64,000 nucleotides of DNA from VXYL01 sp965200375 (GTDB lineage: Bacteria; Pseudomonadota; Gammaproteobacteria; Pseudomonadales; Azotimanducaceae), in the NCBI GenBank assembly GCA_965200375.1, contig OZ241353.1, forward strand, positions 2,604,001-2,668,000, in the 5' to 3' direction. Under the pieces are notes generated by a model. That model made no database searches. It had not been told where the DNA came from and was given only the letters and a program-made list of their open reading frames with translations. The stretch's first letter is position 1; each line of letters starts with the position of its first letter. Positions 51,674 to 59,930 of the stretch are shown in pieces. The position numbers and the translations under genes were made by a program.

Positions 51674-53661
51674 CGCCGGCAGGGGTGGGCGCCAAGACAG
51701 TCCGCGCCCGGCGCGGCCGAACACGGCCCGGGAGGCGCTGGCGCAATGCCTGGTCGTTGCTCGCGGCTGCGGCGTTGGCGTTGGCGCCGCCCGGCGACAT
51801 CGGACGGGCGAACGCGGAACCGGACGCTGTGGCGACGTACCAGCAGCGCGTTGCCTATCGGCGCGCCGTGCATGCGCTGCGGCATGGGCGCAGCAGCGAG
51901 TACCGGCGCCAGGCGGCCGCTCTCGAGGGCTACGCCCTGGCGCCGTATCTGCGCTACTACGAAGCCCAGGGACGCCTGTCGCGGCTGCGCGCCGGCAAGG
52001 CCAGGGAACTGCGAGCGGCGCTGGCGGCGACGCCGATTGCCGAGCGGTTCTTCCGGCAGTGGCTGAACGCCCAGGCAAGGCAGGGCCGGTGGGACGTGTA
52101 TCTGGCCAACTACGAGCCGAGCCCGGATCCTGCCGCCCGCTGCAACCACCTGCGGGCCCTGTACCGCTCCGGGGAACGCGCCGCCGCGCTTGGACAGGTG
52201 CAGGACCTGTGGGTGGCGGCGGAGTCCATGCCGAAGACGTGCGATCCCCTGTTCGAGGCGTGGATCGGCGGCGGCCACCTCACCCAGGAGACGGTGTGGG
52301 CGAGGCTGGCGCTGGTCCTGGAAGCCGGCGAGGTCGGCTTGGCGCGCTACCTGCTGCGGTTCTTCGACTCGGCCAACGCGCCGGCCGGCCAGCTCTACGT
52401 CACCGCCCACCAGCGGCCGCGAACGGTGCGCTCGCTCAAGCGGTTCCCGGACACCGCCGGTGGCCGCCAGGCGTTGCGCCACGGCCTGTTGCGCTACGCG
52501 AAGGAAGACGCCGAGAAGGCCATCGCAGTTTGGAACGAGGCCCGGCAGACGCTGGCGTTCTCGGCCGCGGACCAGCGCTACATCGACGGCCAGCTGACGG
52601 CTGCGGCAGCGGAACAGGGAGCGGTGCCGGAGGGCGAGCCGGCGGACTTCGATCCCGACGTGGCCGAGCGCATCGCCGGGGCGCTGCTGCGGGAGCAGCG
52701 CCTCGACCTCGCCGAGGCGTGGATCGCGGCGCTGCCGGCCGATGTGCGCGGCAAGCCCCGCTGGCGCTACTGGCTGGGGCGGAGCTGGTTGGATCGCGAC
52801 GACGCGCGCGGCGCCGAAGTGCTGGCGGAGCTCGCCGGGCAGCGCACCTACTACGGATTTCTGGCTGCCGCGGCCATGCGGTCCGAGCCGGCCTTGGGCG
52901 TCGGCCCCGCCGGCGTCGACGCCGACGCGGAACGACGGCTGCGCGAGGAGCCGGCGGTTCGCCGCATGGTGGAACTCTACGCGGTGGACGATCTGGTCAA
53001 CGCCCGCCGGGAGTGGCGCTTCGCCCTGGCGCGGCTGGACCCGGCGGAGCAGCGGGCCCTGGTGGCGCTCACGGCGAAGCTCGGTTGGGTGGAGCAGGCC
53101 ATCTTCGGCGCCCGGGACGCGGACCTTCTGGACATGCTGGCGCATCGGTTCCCCACGCCCTTCCTGCACGTCTACCGGCGCTACGCGGCAGAGGCGGGGC
53201 TGCCGCTGCATCTCCTGCTGGCGATCTCCCGCCAGGAGAGCGCCTTCAACCACCGCGCGGTTTCGCCGGCGGGCGCCCGCGGCCTGATGCAGCTGATGCC
53301 AGCCACGGCGCGCCTCGTGGCCGACCGCCTGCGCTATCCGCGCCCGTCCGCCAGCGCCCTGTTCGACCCCCACGTCAACGTGCGCTTGGGCGCCCATCAC
53401 TTCGCCGCCCTCCTGGCCCGCTACCGCGGCAACCGCGTGCTTGCCGCGGCAGCCTACAACGCCGGCGAGAGCCGGGTGAAGCGCTGGCTGAAGGACGCCG
53501 AGGGGATGCCGACCGAGGTCTGGATCGAGCGCATTCCCTTCCGCGAGACCCGGGACTACGCCAAGGGCATCGTCGCGTTCTCCTGCGTCTACAGCCGCCT
53601 GCTGGGCGTACCGGCGCCGGTGCTCGAGAGCCACGAGCGCGTGGTCGCTGGCGAAGCCTAG
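51670..53661 (+). CDS. slt: soluble lytic murein transglycosylase
   Basis: A 663-aa periplasmic Slt70-type enzyme. A basic start and hydrophobic stretch (about residues 25-42, ending IGRANAEP) form the signal peptide. A long superhelical ring of paired helices follows (about 50-480), then the goose-type lysozyme domain with catalytic Glu in LLAISRQESAFNHRAVSPAG and ARGLMQLMPATARLVA, AAAYNAGESRVKRWL and IPFRETRDYAKGIVAF. It cleaves peptidoglycan to 1,6-anhydromuropeptides. The GTG at 51670 overlaps the usp stop; a GTG at 51685 is an alternative. tatD follows 8 bp later. Confidence 0.93.
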   Translation: MTPAGVGAKTVRARRGRTRPGRRWRNAWSLLAAAALALAPPGDIGRANAEPDAVATYQQRVAYRRAVHALRHGRSSEYRRQAAALEGYALAPYLRYYEAQGRLSRLRAGKARELRAALAATPIAERFFRQWLNAQARQGRWDVYLANYEPSPDPAARCNHLRALYRSGERAAALGQVQDLWVAAESMPKTCDPLFEAWIGGGHLTQETVWARLALVLEAGEVGLARYLLRFFDSANAPAGQLYVTAHQRPRTVRSLKRFPDTAGGRQALRHGLLRYAKEDAEKAIAVWNEARQTLAFSAADQRYIDGQLTAAAAEQGAVPEGEPADFDPDVAERIAGALLREQRLDLAEAWIAALPADVRGKPRWRYWLGRSWLDRDDARGAEVLAELAGQRTYYGFLAAAAMRSEPALGVGPAGVDADAERRLREEPAVRRMVELYAVDDLVNARREWRFALARLDPAEQRALVALTAKLGWVEQAIFGARDADLLDMLAHRFPTPFLHVYRRYAAEAGLPLHLLLAISRQESAFNHRAVSPAGARGLMQLMPATARLVADRLRYPRPSASALFDPHVNVRLGAHHFAALLARYRGNRVLAAAAYNAGESRVKRWLKDAEGMPTEVWIERIPFRETRDYAKGIVAFSCVYSRLLGVPAPVLESHERVVAGEA

Positions 53662-53669
53662 GGTCGATC

Positions 53670-54458
53670 GTGATCGACATCGGCGTCAATCTAGCCAACG
53701 CGGCCTTCGACAAGGACCGCGACGCGGTGGTGCAGCGCGCCAAGGCGGCCGGCGTGGACGCAATGGTCGTCACCGGCACCAGCATCGCGGCCACGAGGGC
53801 GGCACTGGCGCTTGCGGATCCGAGCGCTGGCCTGTTTGCCACGGCCGGCATCCATCCCCACGACGCCGTCAAGGCGTCCGGCGACTGGCTCGGCGAACTC
53901 GCCGCGCTGGCGGCGCATCCGGCGGTGGTCGCCATTGGCGAGGCCGGCCTCGACTTCCATCGCAACTACTCGCCGGCCGCGGACCAGCGCCGGGTGTTCC
54001 GGGCGCAGGTGGAACTGGCGGCGGCCTCCGGCAAGCCCTTGTTCGTCCACGACCGCGACTCCGGCGGCGAGACCCGGGCCATTCTGGCCGACTACGCCGG
54101 GGCCTTGAGCGGCTGCGTCATCCACTGCTTCACCGGCAGTGCCGCGGACCTCGCCGCGTACCTCGACGCCGGCTACAGCATTGGCATCACCGGCTGGATC
54201 TGCGATGAACGCCGCGGCGGCGAACTGGCCAGGCTGGCCCCGCGCATCCCCGCGGAGCGCCTGCTGATCGAAACCGACGCGCCCTATCTGCTGCCCCGAA
54301 CCCTGCGTCCACGGCCCCCTTCCGGCCGCAACGAGCCAGCGTTTCTGCCACAGGTCGCGGCGCGGCTTGCGGCCTGTCGGGGTGAGGACGCTGCCGCGCT
54401 GGCCGAACTGACGCACCGGAATGCGCAGCGGTTCTTCGCGTTGGACGAAGCCGCGTGA
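53670..54458 (+). CDS. tatD: TatD family metal-dependent DNase
   Basis: A 262-aa TIM-barrel hydrolase very like E. coli TatD. MIDIGVNLANAAFDKDRDAV, TAGIHPHDAVKA, VVAIGEAGLDFHRNYSPA, CVIHCFTGSAADL, GYSIGITGWICDERRGGEL and LLIETDAPYLLPRTL are conserved and supply the metal ligands. TatD is a 3'-5' exonuclease linked to DNA repair and degradation. It starts with GTG, 8 bp after slt, and overlaps the next gene by 4 bp. Confidence 0.95.
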   Translation: MIDIGVNLANAAFDKDRDAVVQRAKAAGVDAMVVTGTSIAATRAALALADPSAGLFATAGIHPHDAVKASGDWLGELAALAAHPAVVAIGEAGLDFHRNYSPAADQRRVFRAQVELAAASGKPLFVHDRDSGGETRAILADYAGALSGCVIHCFTGSAADLAAYLDAGYSIGITGWICDERRGGELARLAPRIPAERLLIETDAPYLLPRTLRPRPPSGRNEPAFLPQVAARLAACRGEDAAALAELTHRNAQRFFALDEAA

Positions 54459-55387
54459 CCGTCTGGCGCCGACGCTTCGCGTCGACGGGCGTCCGCTACC
54501 CCTTGCCGACCCACGGCGCCGTCGACTGGCGGCCGGGCGGCGACGCCGTCACGGTGCCGCTGCCGCCGGTCGGCCCGGGGCATCTCATCGCCGCGAGCTT
54601 CGCCAGCTTGGGCACTTCCGCGCCGTTCTCCTTCCGGCTGGCGGCCGGGGGCGGGGACGAACGCTGGTGGCACCGCTTCGAGACGGGCCGCTTCGGACGG
54701 CGAACGCGCCGCCGCGAGCGACAGCGCGGGCACGGCGTGGTGGTGCCCGTGGACTGTTTCGAGACCGTCGCGCCGCTGCCAGCGCCGCGGCTGACGCTTG
54801 TGTGTTCGGCGCCGCCGCCCGGCGACTACCTGCTGGTCGTCTCCATCAGGCCCAGGCAAGTGCCGCTGCCAGCCACGCCGCCTGCGGCCAGGCCCGCCGT
54901 GGCCGCGACCTCGCTCAGCCAGACGTCCCTGCCGCCGCCGCTGGCGAGCAGCGCCTGCGGGCCTACCGCGACCGCGATGGCCCTCGGCGTCGGCGGCACC
55001 GAGGGGCTTGCCGCATTTGCCGCTGCGGCCCGCCATTCGCCTTCGGCGCTGTACGGCGTCTGGCCGCAGAACCTGTGGGCCGCGGCCCGCCACGGCCGCC
55101 TCGGCGGCCTGGAGCTGGCAACCGACTGGCACGTCGCCGAACAGGCGCTGGCCGCCGGCTCGCCGGTGGTGGCCAGCATCCGTTTCGCGGCTGGCGGCTT
55201 GGCCGGCGCCCCCTTGGCCGCCACCGGCGGGCACCTGGTGCTGCTGCGGGGCATCGGCGACGGCGCAGTGGTGGTCAACGACCCGGCAGCGCCGCCGGCC
55301 GAGGTGGAGCGGCGCTACTCGGCCGAGGAGTTCGCTGCCGCCTGGCTGCGCTGGCGCGGCGCAGCGTACGTCTTCGCCGCCGCGTGA
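54455..55387 (+). CDS. C39-like (papain-fold) cysteine peptidase family protein
   Basis: A 310-aa protein. Its N-terminal beta-rich half (about residues 1-140) is followed by a C39_2-type domain: LASSACGPTATAMALGVGG contains the catalytic Cys, TGGHLVLLRGIGDGAVVVND the His and Asp. No signal peptide or membrane helix is evident, nor an ABC transporter, so it is unlike the C39 domains of bacteriocin exporters. It overlaps tatD by 4 bp and is last in the usp-slt-tatD run, which suggests a role in cell-envelope or peptide turnover; that is inference. Confidence 0.8.
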   Translation: MTVWRRRFASTGVRYPLPTHGAVDWRPGGDAVTVPLPPVGPGHLIAASFASLGTSAPFSFRLAAGGGDERWWHRFETGRFGRRTRRRERQRGHGVVVPVDCFETVAPLPAPRLTLVCSAPPPGDYLLVVSIRPRQVPLPATPPAARPAVAATSLSQTSLPPPLASSACGPTATAMALGVGGTEGLAAFAAAARHSPSALYGVWPQNLWAAARHGRLGGLELATDWHVAEQALAAGSPVVASIRFAAGGLAGAPLAATGGHLVLLRGIGDGAVVVNDPAAPPAEVERRYSAEEFAAAWLRWRGAAYVFAAA

Positions 55388-55458
55388 GTGCTTGTCGTCC
55401 GCACGAGGTACGTACAGTCGTTGACCTAGGAATCGCTACGCAAGGGAGACAACGGACG

Positions 55459-55695
55459 GTGAGAAACATCATGCCCGCCATCCTGGCGGTGGCTTTGGCA
55501 ACGCTCGCGCCATTGGCGACGGCCGCGGAAGGCGACAGCGACAGAGACGACGACGCCGGGGTACGCCAGCCGACGATGCGCGAACTCGCAAACAAGATCG
55601 ACTCCGCCGTGCCGCGGTCAGTATTACGAAGCTCGACTAGGGATGCAGAGGGGGACGACAGGAGACAACCGGACAGGCGGCAGCGCGGAGCGTAG
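55459..55695 (+). CDS. small putative exported protein
   Basis: A 78-aa frame from a GTG at 55459, with AAGGGAG 11 nt ahead. The N-terminus has a convincing signal peptide: IMPAILAVALATLAPLATAA. The mature part is short, acidic at first (EGDSDRDDDAG) and then basic (DAEGDDRRQPDRRQRGA). It resembles no family I know. It lies between the C39-like gene and tRNA-Val, and has no partner gene. It may be a genuine small secreted protein or a chance frame. Confidence 0.4.
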   Translation: MRNIMPAILAVALATLAPLATAAEGDSDRDDDAGVRQPTMRELANKIDSAVPRSVLRSSTRDAEGDDRRQPDRRQRGA

Positions 55696-55766
55696 GGGAT
55701 ACGTGGATTGGTCGTGCGGCCGCGGATTGGGAAGCCGAACCGATGGCGGAACGCCGACAGCTTGGC

Positions 55767-55843
55767 TGGTAGGCGCGATTGGATTCGAACCAACGACCCC
55801 CACCATGTCAAGGTGGTGCTCTAGCCAACTGAGCTACGCGCCT
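55767..55843 (-). tRNA. tRNA-Val (anticodon GAC)
   Basis: A 77-nt cloverleaf with encoded CCA. The acceptor stem is AGGCGCG/CGCGCCT with discriminator A; stem CCACC/GGTGG closes the anticodon loop TTGACAT, giving anticodon GAC. The T-arm has GGTTCGAATCC. It is divergent from the LLM oxidoreductase gene that starts 68 bp away. Confidence 0.96.
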
Positions 55844-55911
55844 AGCTCCGCGCTTGAGCTTAGCGCGTTCGCGGCGGAGCGGCTACCATGGCGCCCAGCG
55901 CGGAGGATGCC

Positions 55912-56964
55912 ATGCCGGACAACGCCGTACACGACCGCGGCCCGGCGCCGGCGCCCCGGCCCCTGCCGTTGGATCTGGCGCCGCCGGGCCGCACCCTCGC
56001 CGAGAGCGGGGAGTTCGCCGCCGCTGCCGAACGGCTCGGCTGGCGGGGTGCCTGGGCCGCAGAGACGAGCGGCCTCGACGCGGTCACGACTTGCGCGACG
56101 CTGGCGGCGCGGCTGTCGGCGGGGCGGGTGGGCACCGGCATCGTGCCCGTGCAGACCCGCAACCCGCTGCTCCTGGCCATGACCGCCGCGGCTCTGGACC
56201 AGGCCGCCCCCGGCGGCTTCGTGCTTGGCCTTGGCGTCAGCACGCCGCTCATCATCGAGGACTGGCACGCGACGCCCTGGGGCGCATCGCCGCTTGATCT
56301 GACCCGGGAATGCGTGGGCCTGGTGCGGCGCTTTCTCGCCGGCGAACGGGTAACCACGGACCCGGACGCGCCTGGCAGGTGGCGCTATCGGCGGGCGCAG
56401 CTGGCGAAGCCGCCGGCGCGGCCGGTGCCCGTCTATCTGGCGGCGCTGAACGACCGCATGCTGGAACTGGCGGGGGAGATCGCCGACGGCGCGATCCTGA
56501 ACTTCGTCTCGCCGGCGGACGTGGCCCACGCCAGGGCCCGCATCGCCGCCGGCGCGGCGCGTTCGGGGCGTTCTCTCGAGAGCTTCGAGCTGATGGTGTT
56601 CTTCCGCGCCACGGCGGCGGACACGCTTGCGGCGGTCGAGGTCCGCTACCGGCGCGAGCTGCTCACCTACGTGATGGCGCCCGTGTACCAGCGGATGTTC
56701 GCTCGCGACGGCTTCGGCGATGCCTGCGCGGAGGTGGAGCGGCTTTGGCGCGGGCGGGAGCGCACGGCCGCGTTGGCGGCGATCCCCGAACCGCTGATCC
56801 GGGAGCGGGTGCTGGTGGGGCCGAAGGACGCCTTGGCGGAACGCTTGGCCGAGTACGCGGCCGCCGGCGCGAACTCGGCGTTGATCCTGCCCTTGTCGGG
56901 CGTCGAGGGGGCCGACGGCTATCTGGCGGACTGCCAGCGCACCATCCGCATGCTGTCCGGCTAG
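55912..56964 (+). CDS. LLM-class (F420/FMN-dependent) oxidoreductase
   Basis: A 350-aa luciferase-like TIM barrel. AAAAERLGWRGAWAAETSG, GRVGTGIVPVQTRNPLLLAM, AAALDQAAPGGFVLGLGVS and PVPVYLAALNDRMLELAG are typical of the F420-dependent-oxidoreductase-like branch; VLVGPKDALAERLAEYAAAG is near the end. The ATG at 55912 has GGAGG 6 nt ahead and was preferred over the one at 55888. The substrate and cofactor choice cannot be read from sequence. It is monocistronic and only distantly like the enzyme at 3744-5018. Confidence 0.88.
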   Translation: MPDNAVHDRGPAPAPRPLPLDLAPPGRTLAESGEFAAAAERLGWRGAWAAETSGLDAVTTCATLAARLSAGRVGTGIVPVQTRNPLLLAMTAAALDQAAPGGFVLGLGVSTPLIIEDWHATPWGASPLDLTRECVGLVRRFLAGERVTTDPDAPGRWRYRRAQLAKPPARPVPVYLAALNDRMLELAGEIADGAILNFVSPADVAHARARIAAGAARSGRSLESFELMVFFRATAADTLAAVEVRYRRELLTYVMAPVYQRMFARDGFGDACAEVERLWRGRERTAALAAIPEPLIRERVLVGPKDALAERLAEYAAAGANSALILPLSGVEGADGYLADCQRTIRMLSG

Positions 56965-57084
56965 CGGGCCAACCCGACTGCAATGGCGGATGAGGTGGCG
57001 GCACGGAGTGCCGATCCGGACCACCGCTCCAATGTAGCCTTGGCATAGCTTGGCCCAGGACTGAGAAGCCCTCTCGTGCCGTCG

Positions 57085-59262
57085 TCAGTGGCGGCCTCGG
57101 ACCGCGAGCCCGGAGCGTTTCCGTTTCGGGCATGCGGCGCTGCAAGCATGGCGCGGGAACTTCGACTGGCGCAGCCACAGACGCTGGTAGCACAGCGAAC
57201 GCCGATGGTTGCCCTGCGCGAGATGCAGGTGCGCGAGATCGTAGAGGGTGCGCCCCTCGGCGCCCGGCGGAACGAAGCCCGGCCCCTGGAGCATCTTCTC
57301 GTAGGCCTGGATGGCCTGCGCCGCGTCGCCGAGCGCCGAGTGCGCCGATGCCTTGTAGCGCCAGAGCAAGTTGCGTTCCGGGGCCGTCGAGTATTCGCGG
57401 AGCAGACGGTCGATGGTGGCCAGCGCCGCTCCCGGCTGCCCGGCGTCTATGCCGCCGCGAATCATCTCGAGCTGGCGCCGGAACCGCGCATCGAGCTTCT
57501 TGGGCCAGCCGATTCGGCTGCGCCTCGCCATGCAGCCGCCGCCGTTTGCTCCGTGTTCGACCGCGGCGGCGAGCTGCGCCCGGGCCTGCGGCGAACACAG
57601 TGCCGTGCAGGCGGTCTGCTGCATGTCCGCCGCCAGGAGCCCGGAGCGCATGGCCTGCCACGCCAGGGCGTCCTGGTCCTGCTCGAAGCGCAGCCGCGCG
57701 AGACCGAAGCTGGCGGCGACCAGACGCGCCTTCGAGATGTTCCCGCCTTCGGCAAGCACGGCCTCGAGGGCGGCGCTGGCGCTCGCCATGTCGCCGTTCG
57801 CGTAGTGGGCGAACGCCAGGGCGCTCGACACGTGTGCCCGCTCCCGCCCGTTGTGCGCCGCCGTTCGGTCGCCGTCGACGAGGTTGTCGAGGATGCCGAA
57901 GGCCGCGTCCAGACGGCCGGCGTCAATGTGGCGCACTGCCGTCGCCACCCCTTCGTCGATCCTCGCGTCCACTGGCGGCAGTAGGCGACCGGGCGCCGTG
58001 TCGCCGGTGCCGGCTGCGTCGTTGCGGCCCGTGGCGGGGCGGACGCGCTGTCGCTCTGGAATGGCGGCGAAGTGGTCCGGCGGCGACAGCTGGCGCTTCG
58101 GCAAGGGCCCTCCCGTGGTCGCCGGGTGCAAGTCCGAGAGCGCTCGGCGCGCCTCGGCGTACTCCTTGGCGAAGCTGCCCGCCAAGGCGGCCGCGCTGTT
58201 CTCGAGGGCCAGCGTCGCTGGCAGCATCTCGGCGCCGGCAACGGCCGCTTCCCTTTGCTCAGCCGCCGCCTCGGCGTCCGCGTCTTCGCGCCTCTTGGCA
58301 GCTACCGACAGCAGCCCCGCGCCGTCGAGCAGGTGCCGCAATGCGCCGCGTCTGGCGGGCCGATCGCCGCCACCCGTGCTGCCGGCGAGGACATGGATGG
58401 CGCCGAGCAGCTCCCGCGCCTGCGCCTCCGCCAGCAGATCGCGCCGTGTGGCGGCGCTGTCGAGACTGGACCGTCGCCAATCCGAGTAGCGCTGGCGCAC
58501 GCGGTGCTCGAAGTTCGTGAAGTACTCGTCCACGGTGTCGACGAACAGGTGTTCCCGACTGCGGAGCTGGCGGACGTGGCCGAGCAGCGGATCCTCCGCG
58601 GCGGGCAGACGCCGCGTGGCGAGAACGCCGCCGCCGTCTTCCAGATAGCCAGCGAAGGCGCCGGGGGCGAGACTGTCGGCGAAGCGCAACTCGGCAACGG
58701 CGCGAATCGACTTCAGCTCGTCGTGGGACGCGGCCAGCAGCCTGCCAGCGAGATCGCCGGCGATTGCCGCATAGACGGCGGCGAAGGGCTCGTCGCCGCG
58801 ACCGTAGGCAGCCGTGCCGCGATAGCGCTTGTCCAGCCACCGCGTACCACGGGCGTCCGTGGCGCGCACGTGCAGCGCCAGCGTTTCGCCGTCGGACTGG
58901 TGTACGCGGCCCACCACCGCCAGGTCGATGGCCGCCGACGGCCGCGAGACGACGCGCACCGCGCCCCATTGGCCGCTGGCTGCCTGCAGGGCGTGCCGCA
59001 GCCTAGCGGCCAGGTAGGCGCCCTCCGCGCGCCGCAGATCGGCGCTGGCGGCGTCCGCGGCCGGCATCTCGAAGGCGCGAATGCCGACGTCGAGCAGCAA
59101 GTCCTCGGGCAGCGGCTGCGCCGGCAGCGCGCGGAGGCCGCCGCGGCCCTGCTCGCCGTCTCGAGTGGGTCCGGCGGTCGGCGCCGCGCAGCCACCGAGA
59201 CACAGCGCCGCGACCGTCAGCATGCCGCTCGCGGAACGTCGCCTTGCCGTGCGACCTTTCAC
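57085..59262 (-). CDS. large lipoprotein with C-terminal TPR-like repeats
   Basis: A 725-aa protein. A basic N-terminus and the lipobox LCLGGCAAP (Cys at about residue 25) mark it as a lipoprotein; the residue after Cys is Ala, so outer-membrane sorting is likely. Residues 50-200 form an alpha/beta domain (DVGIRAFEMP, IDLAVVGRVHQSDG, THAT-like strands) reminiscent of CsgG/GNA1162-type lipoproteins. A helical middle and several TPR-like helix pairs follow (DAGRLDAAFGILDNLVDG, HYANGDMASASAALEAVL, SALGDAAQAIQAYEKML). The last 40 residues are Cys/Arg-rich and may be altered by a late frameshift. Function unknown. Confidence 0.7.
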   Translation of the reverse strand: MKGRTARRRSASGMLTVAALCLGGCAAPTAGPTRDGEQGRGGLRALPAQPLPEDLLLDVGIRAFEMPAADAASADLRRAEGAYLAARLRHALQAASGQWGAVRVVSRPSAAIDLAVVGRVHQSDGETLALHVRATDARGTRWLDKRYRGTAAYGRGDEPFAAVYAAIAGDLAGRLLAASHDELKSIRAVAELRFADSLAPGAFAGYLEDGGGVLATRRLPAAEDPLLGHVRQLRSREHLFVDTVDEYFTNFEHRVRQRYSDWRRSSLDSAATRRDLLAEAQARELLGAIHVLAGSTGGGDRPARRGALRHLLDGAGLLSVAAKRREDADAEAAAEQREAAVAGAEMLPATLALENSAAALAGSFAKEYAEARRALSDLHPATTGGPLPKRQLSPPDHFAAIPERQRVRPATGRNDAAGTGDTAPGRLLPPVDARIDEGVATAVRHIDAGRLDAAFGILDNLVDGDRTAAHNGRERAHVSSALAFAHYANGDMASASAALEAVLAEGGNISKARLVAASFGLARLRFEQDQDALAWQAMRSGLLAADMQQTACTALCSPQARAQLAAAVEHGANGGGCMARRSRIGWPKKLDARFRRQLEMIRGGIDAGQPGAALATIDRLLREYSTAPERNLLWRYKASAHSALGDAAQAIQAYEKMLQGPGFVPPGAEGRTLYDLAHLHLAQGNHRRSLCYQRLWLRQSKFPRHACSAACPKRKRSGLAVRGRH

Positions 59263-59612
59263 CCGCGTCCTAGGTCCTTGGGAGTGCGGGGGAGCTTAAG
59301 GCACTGGCGTACCGTCTTGAAGTGCGACCTAGGCGTGCGGTGCCCCGACGCGCCCACGGCCTTTCGGACTAGGGGTTGGACGCCAGCGCAACGTCTGTGG
59401 TCCACTTGTGCCGCTAGATCAGTTTGCGCCTTCCGGCCCTAGGCCGGGGCGCCTGCCGAATAAACGCCGGCGGAGCATCGGGCGGCTTGATCACCGCTTG
59501 GGTTCTTCGCGCTACAACGGCCCGAATAGGCGGGAAGGACACAATGCGCGTTCTTGGTCTAGCAACGGCCCGGCCGCTGGTCGGGGTTGCTTGCTTTGAG
59601 AGGACCTTGAAC
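59263..59612. other. intergenic region upstream of the Cys-rich exported protein
   Basis: About 350 bp between the divergent lipoprotein gene and the Cys-rich ORF. It must contain both promoters, but no pair of good boxes was found. The frame of the Cys-rich protein is open through part of it but without protein-like composition. Confidence 0.5.
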
Positions 59613-59930
59613 ATGAAAAGGATGAGCAAGATGCTGGCCGGTGTGCCAGTAGCTTTCTTGGTCGCGTTCATGCTGTTCGGTACGCCGGCAGCTCCTGGCA
59701 CGGGCATCCTGCCCGACAACGTGGGCGACATGGCTTGCGCGGACACCGGCGGATTGTGCTATGGCGGCCACGGCCCTGAGTGGAGTGGGTGTTGCCCTGG
59801 CTACTACAGATGGCCAGCAACGGGTAACTGCATATCTGAGGAGTGCTACGAAATCAAGCAAGAGTATGAAACAGCGTCAGGCTTGGGGCTGTTCCTAGGC
59901 GGATGGAGCCTAGTATTCCGTCAACTTTGA
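59613..59930 (+). CDS. exported Cys-rich small protein, 3' end replaced by IS630-type element
   Basis: A 105-aa frame from an ATG with GAGAGG about 10 nt upstream. A signal peptide or anchor (MLAGVPVAFLVAFMLFG, then TPAAPG) is followed by a Cys-rich segment of six cysteines (DMACADTGGLCYGGHG, GCCPGYY, GNCISEEC), suggesting three disulfides, and then a Gly-rich hydrophobic stretch. Codon 100 (CTA) ends exactly at the TA target site of the transposon; the last five residues and the stop come from the element. Joining to the far side extends the frame by 39 codons. I recognise no family. Confidence 0.65.
   Translation: MKRMSKMLAGVPVAFLVAFMLFGTPAAPGTGILPDNVGDMACADTGGLCYGGHGPEWSGCCPGYYRWPATGNCISEECYEIKQEYETASGLGLFLGGWSLVFRQL

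Noticed and set aside
51361..53634. 757-residue minus-strand frame opposite slt
   Set aside because: Shadow of the transglycosylase gene; the plus-strand product is unambiguous.
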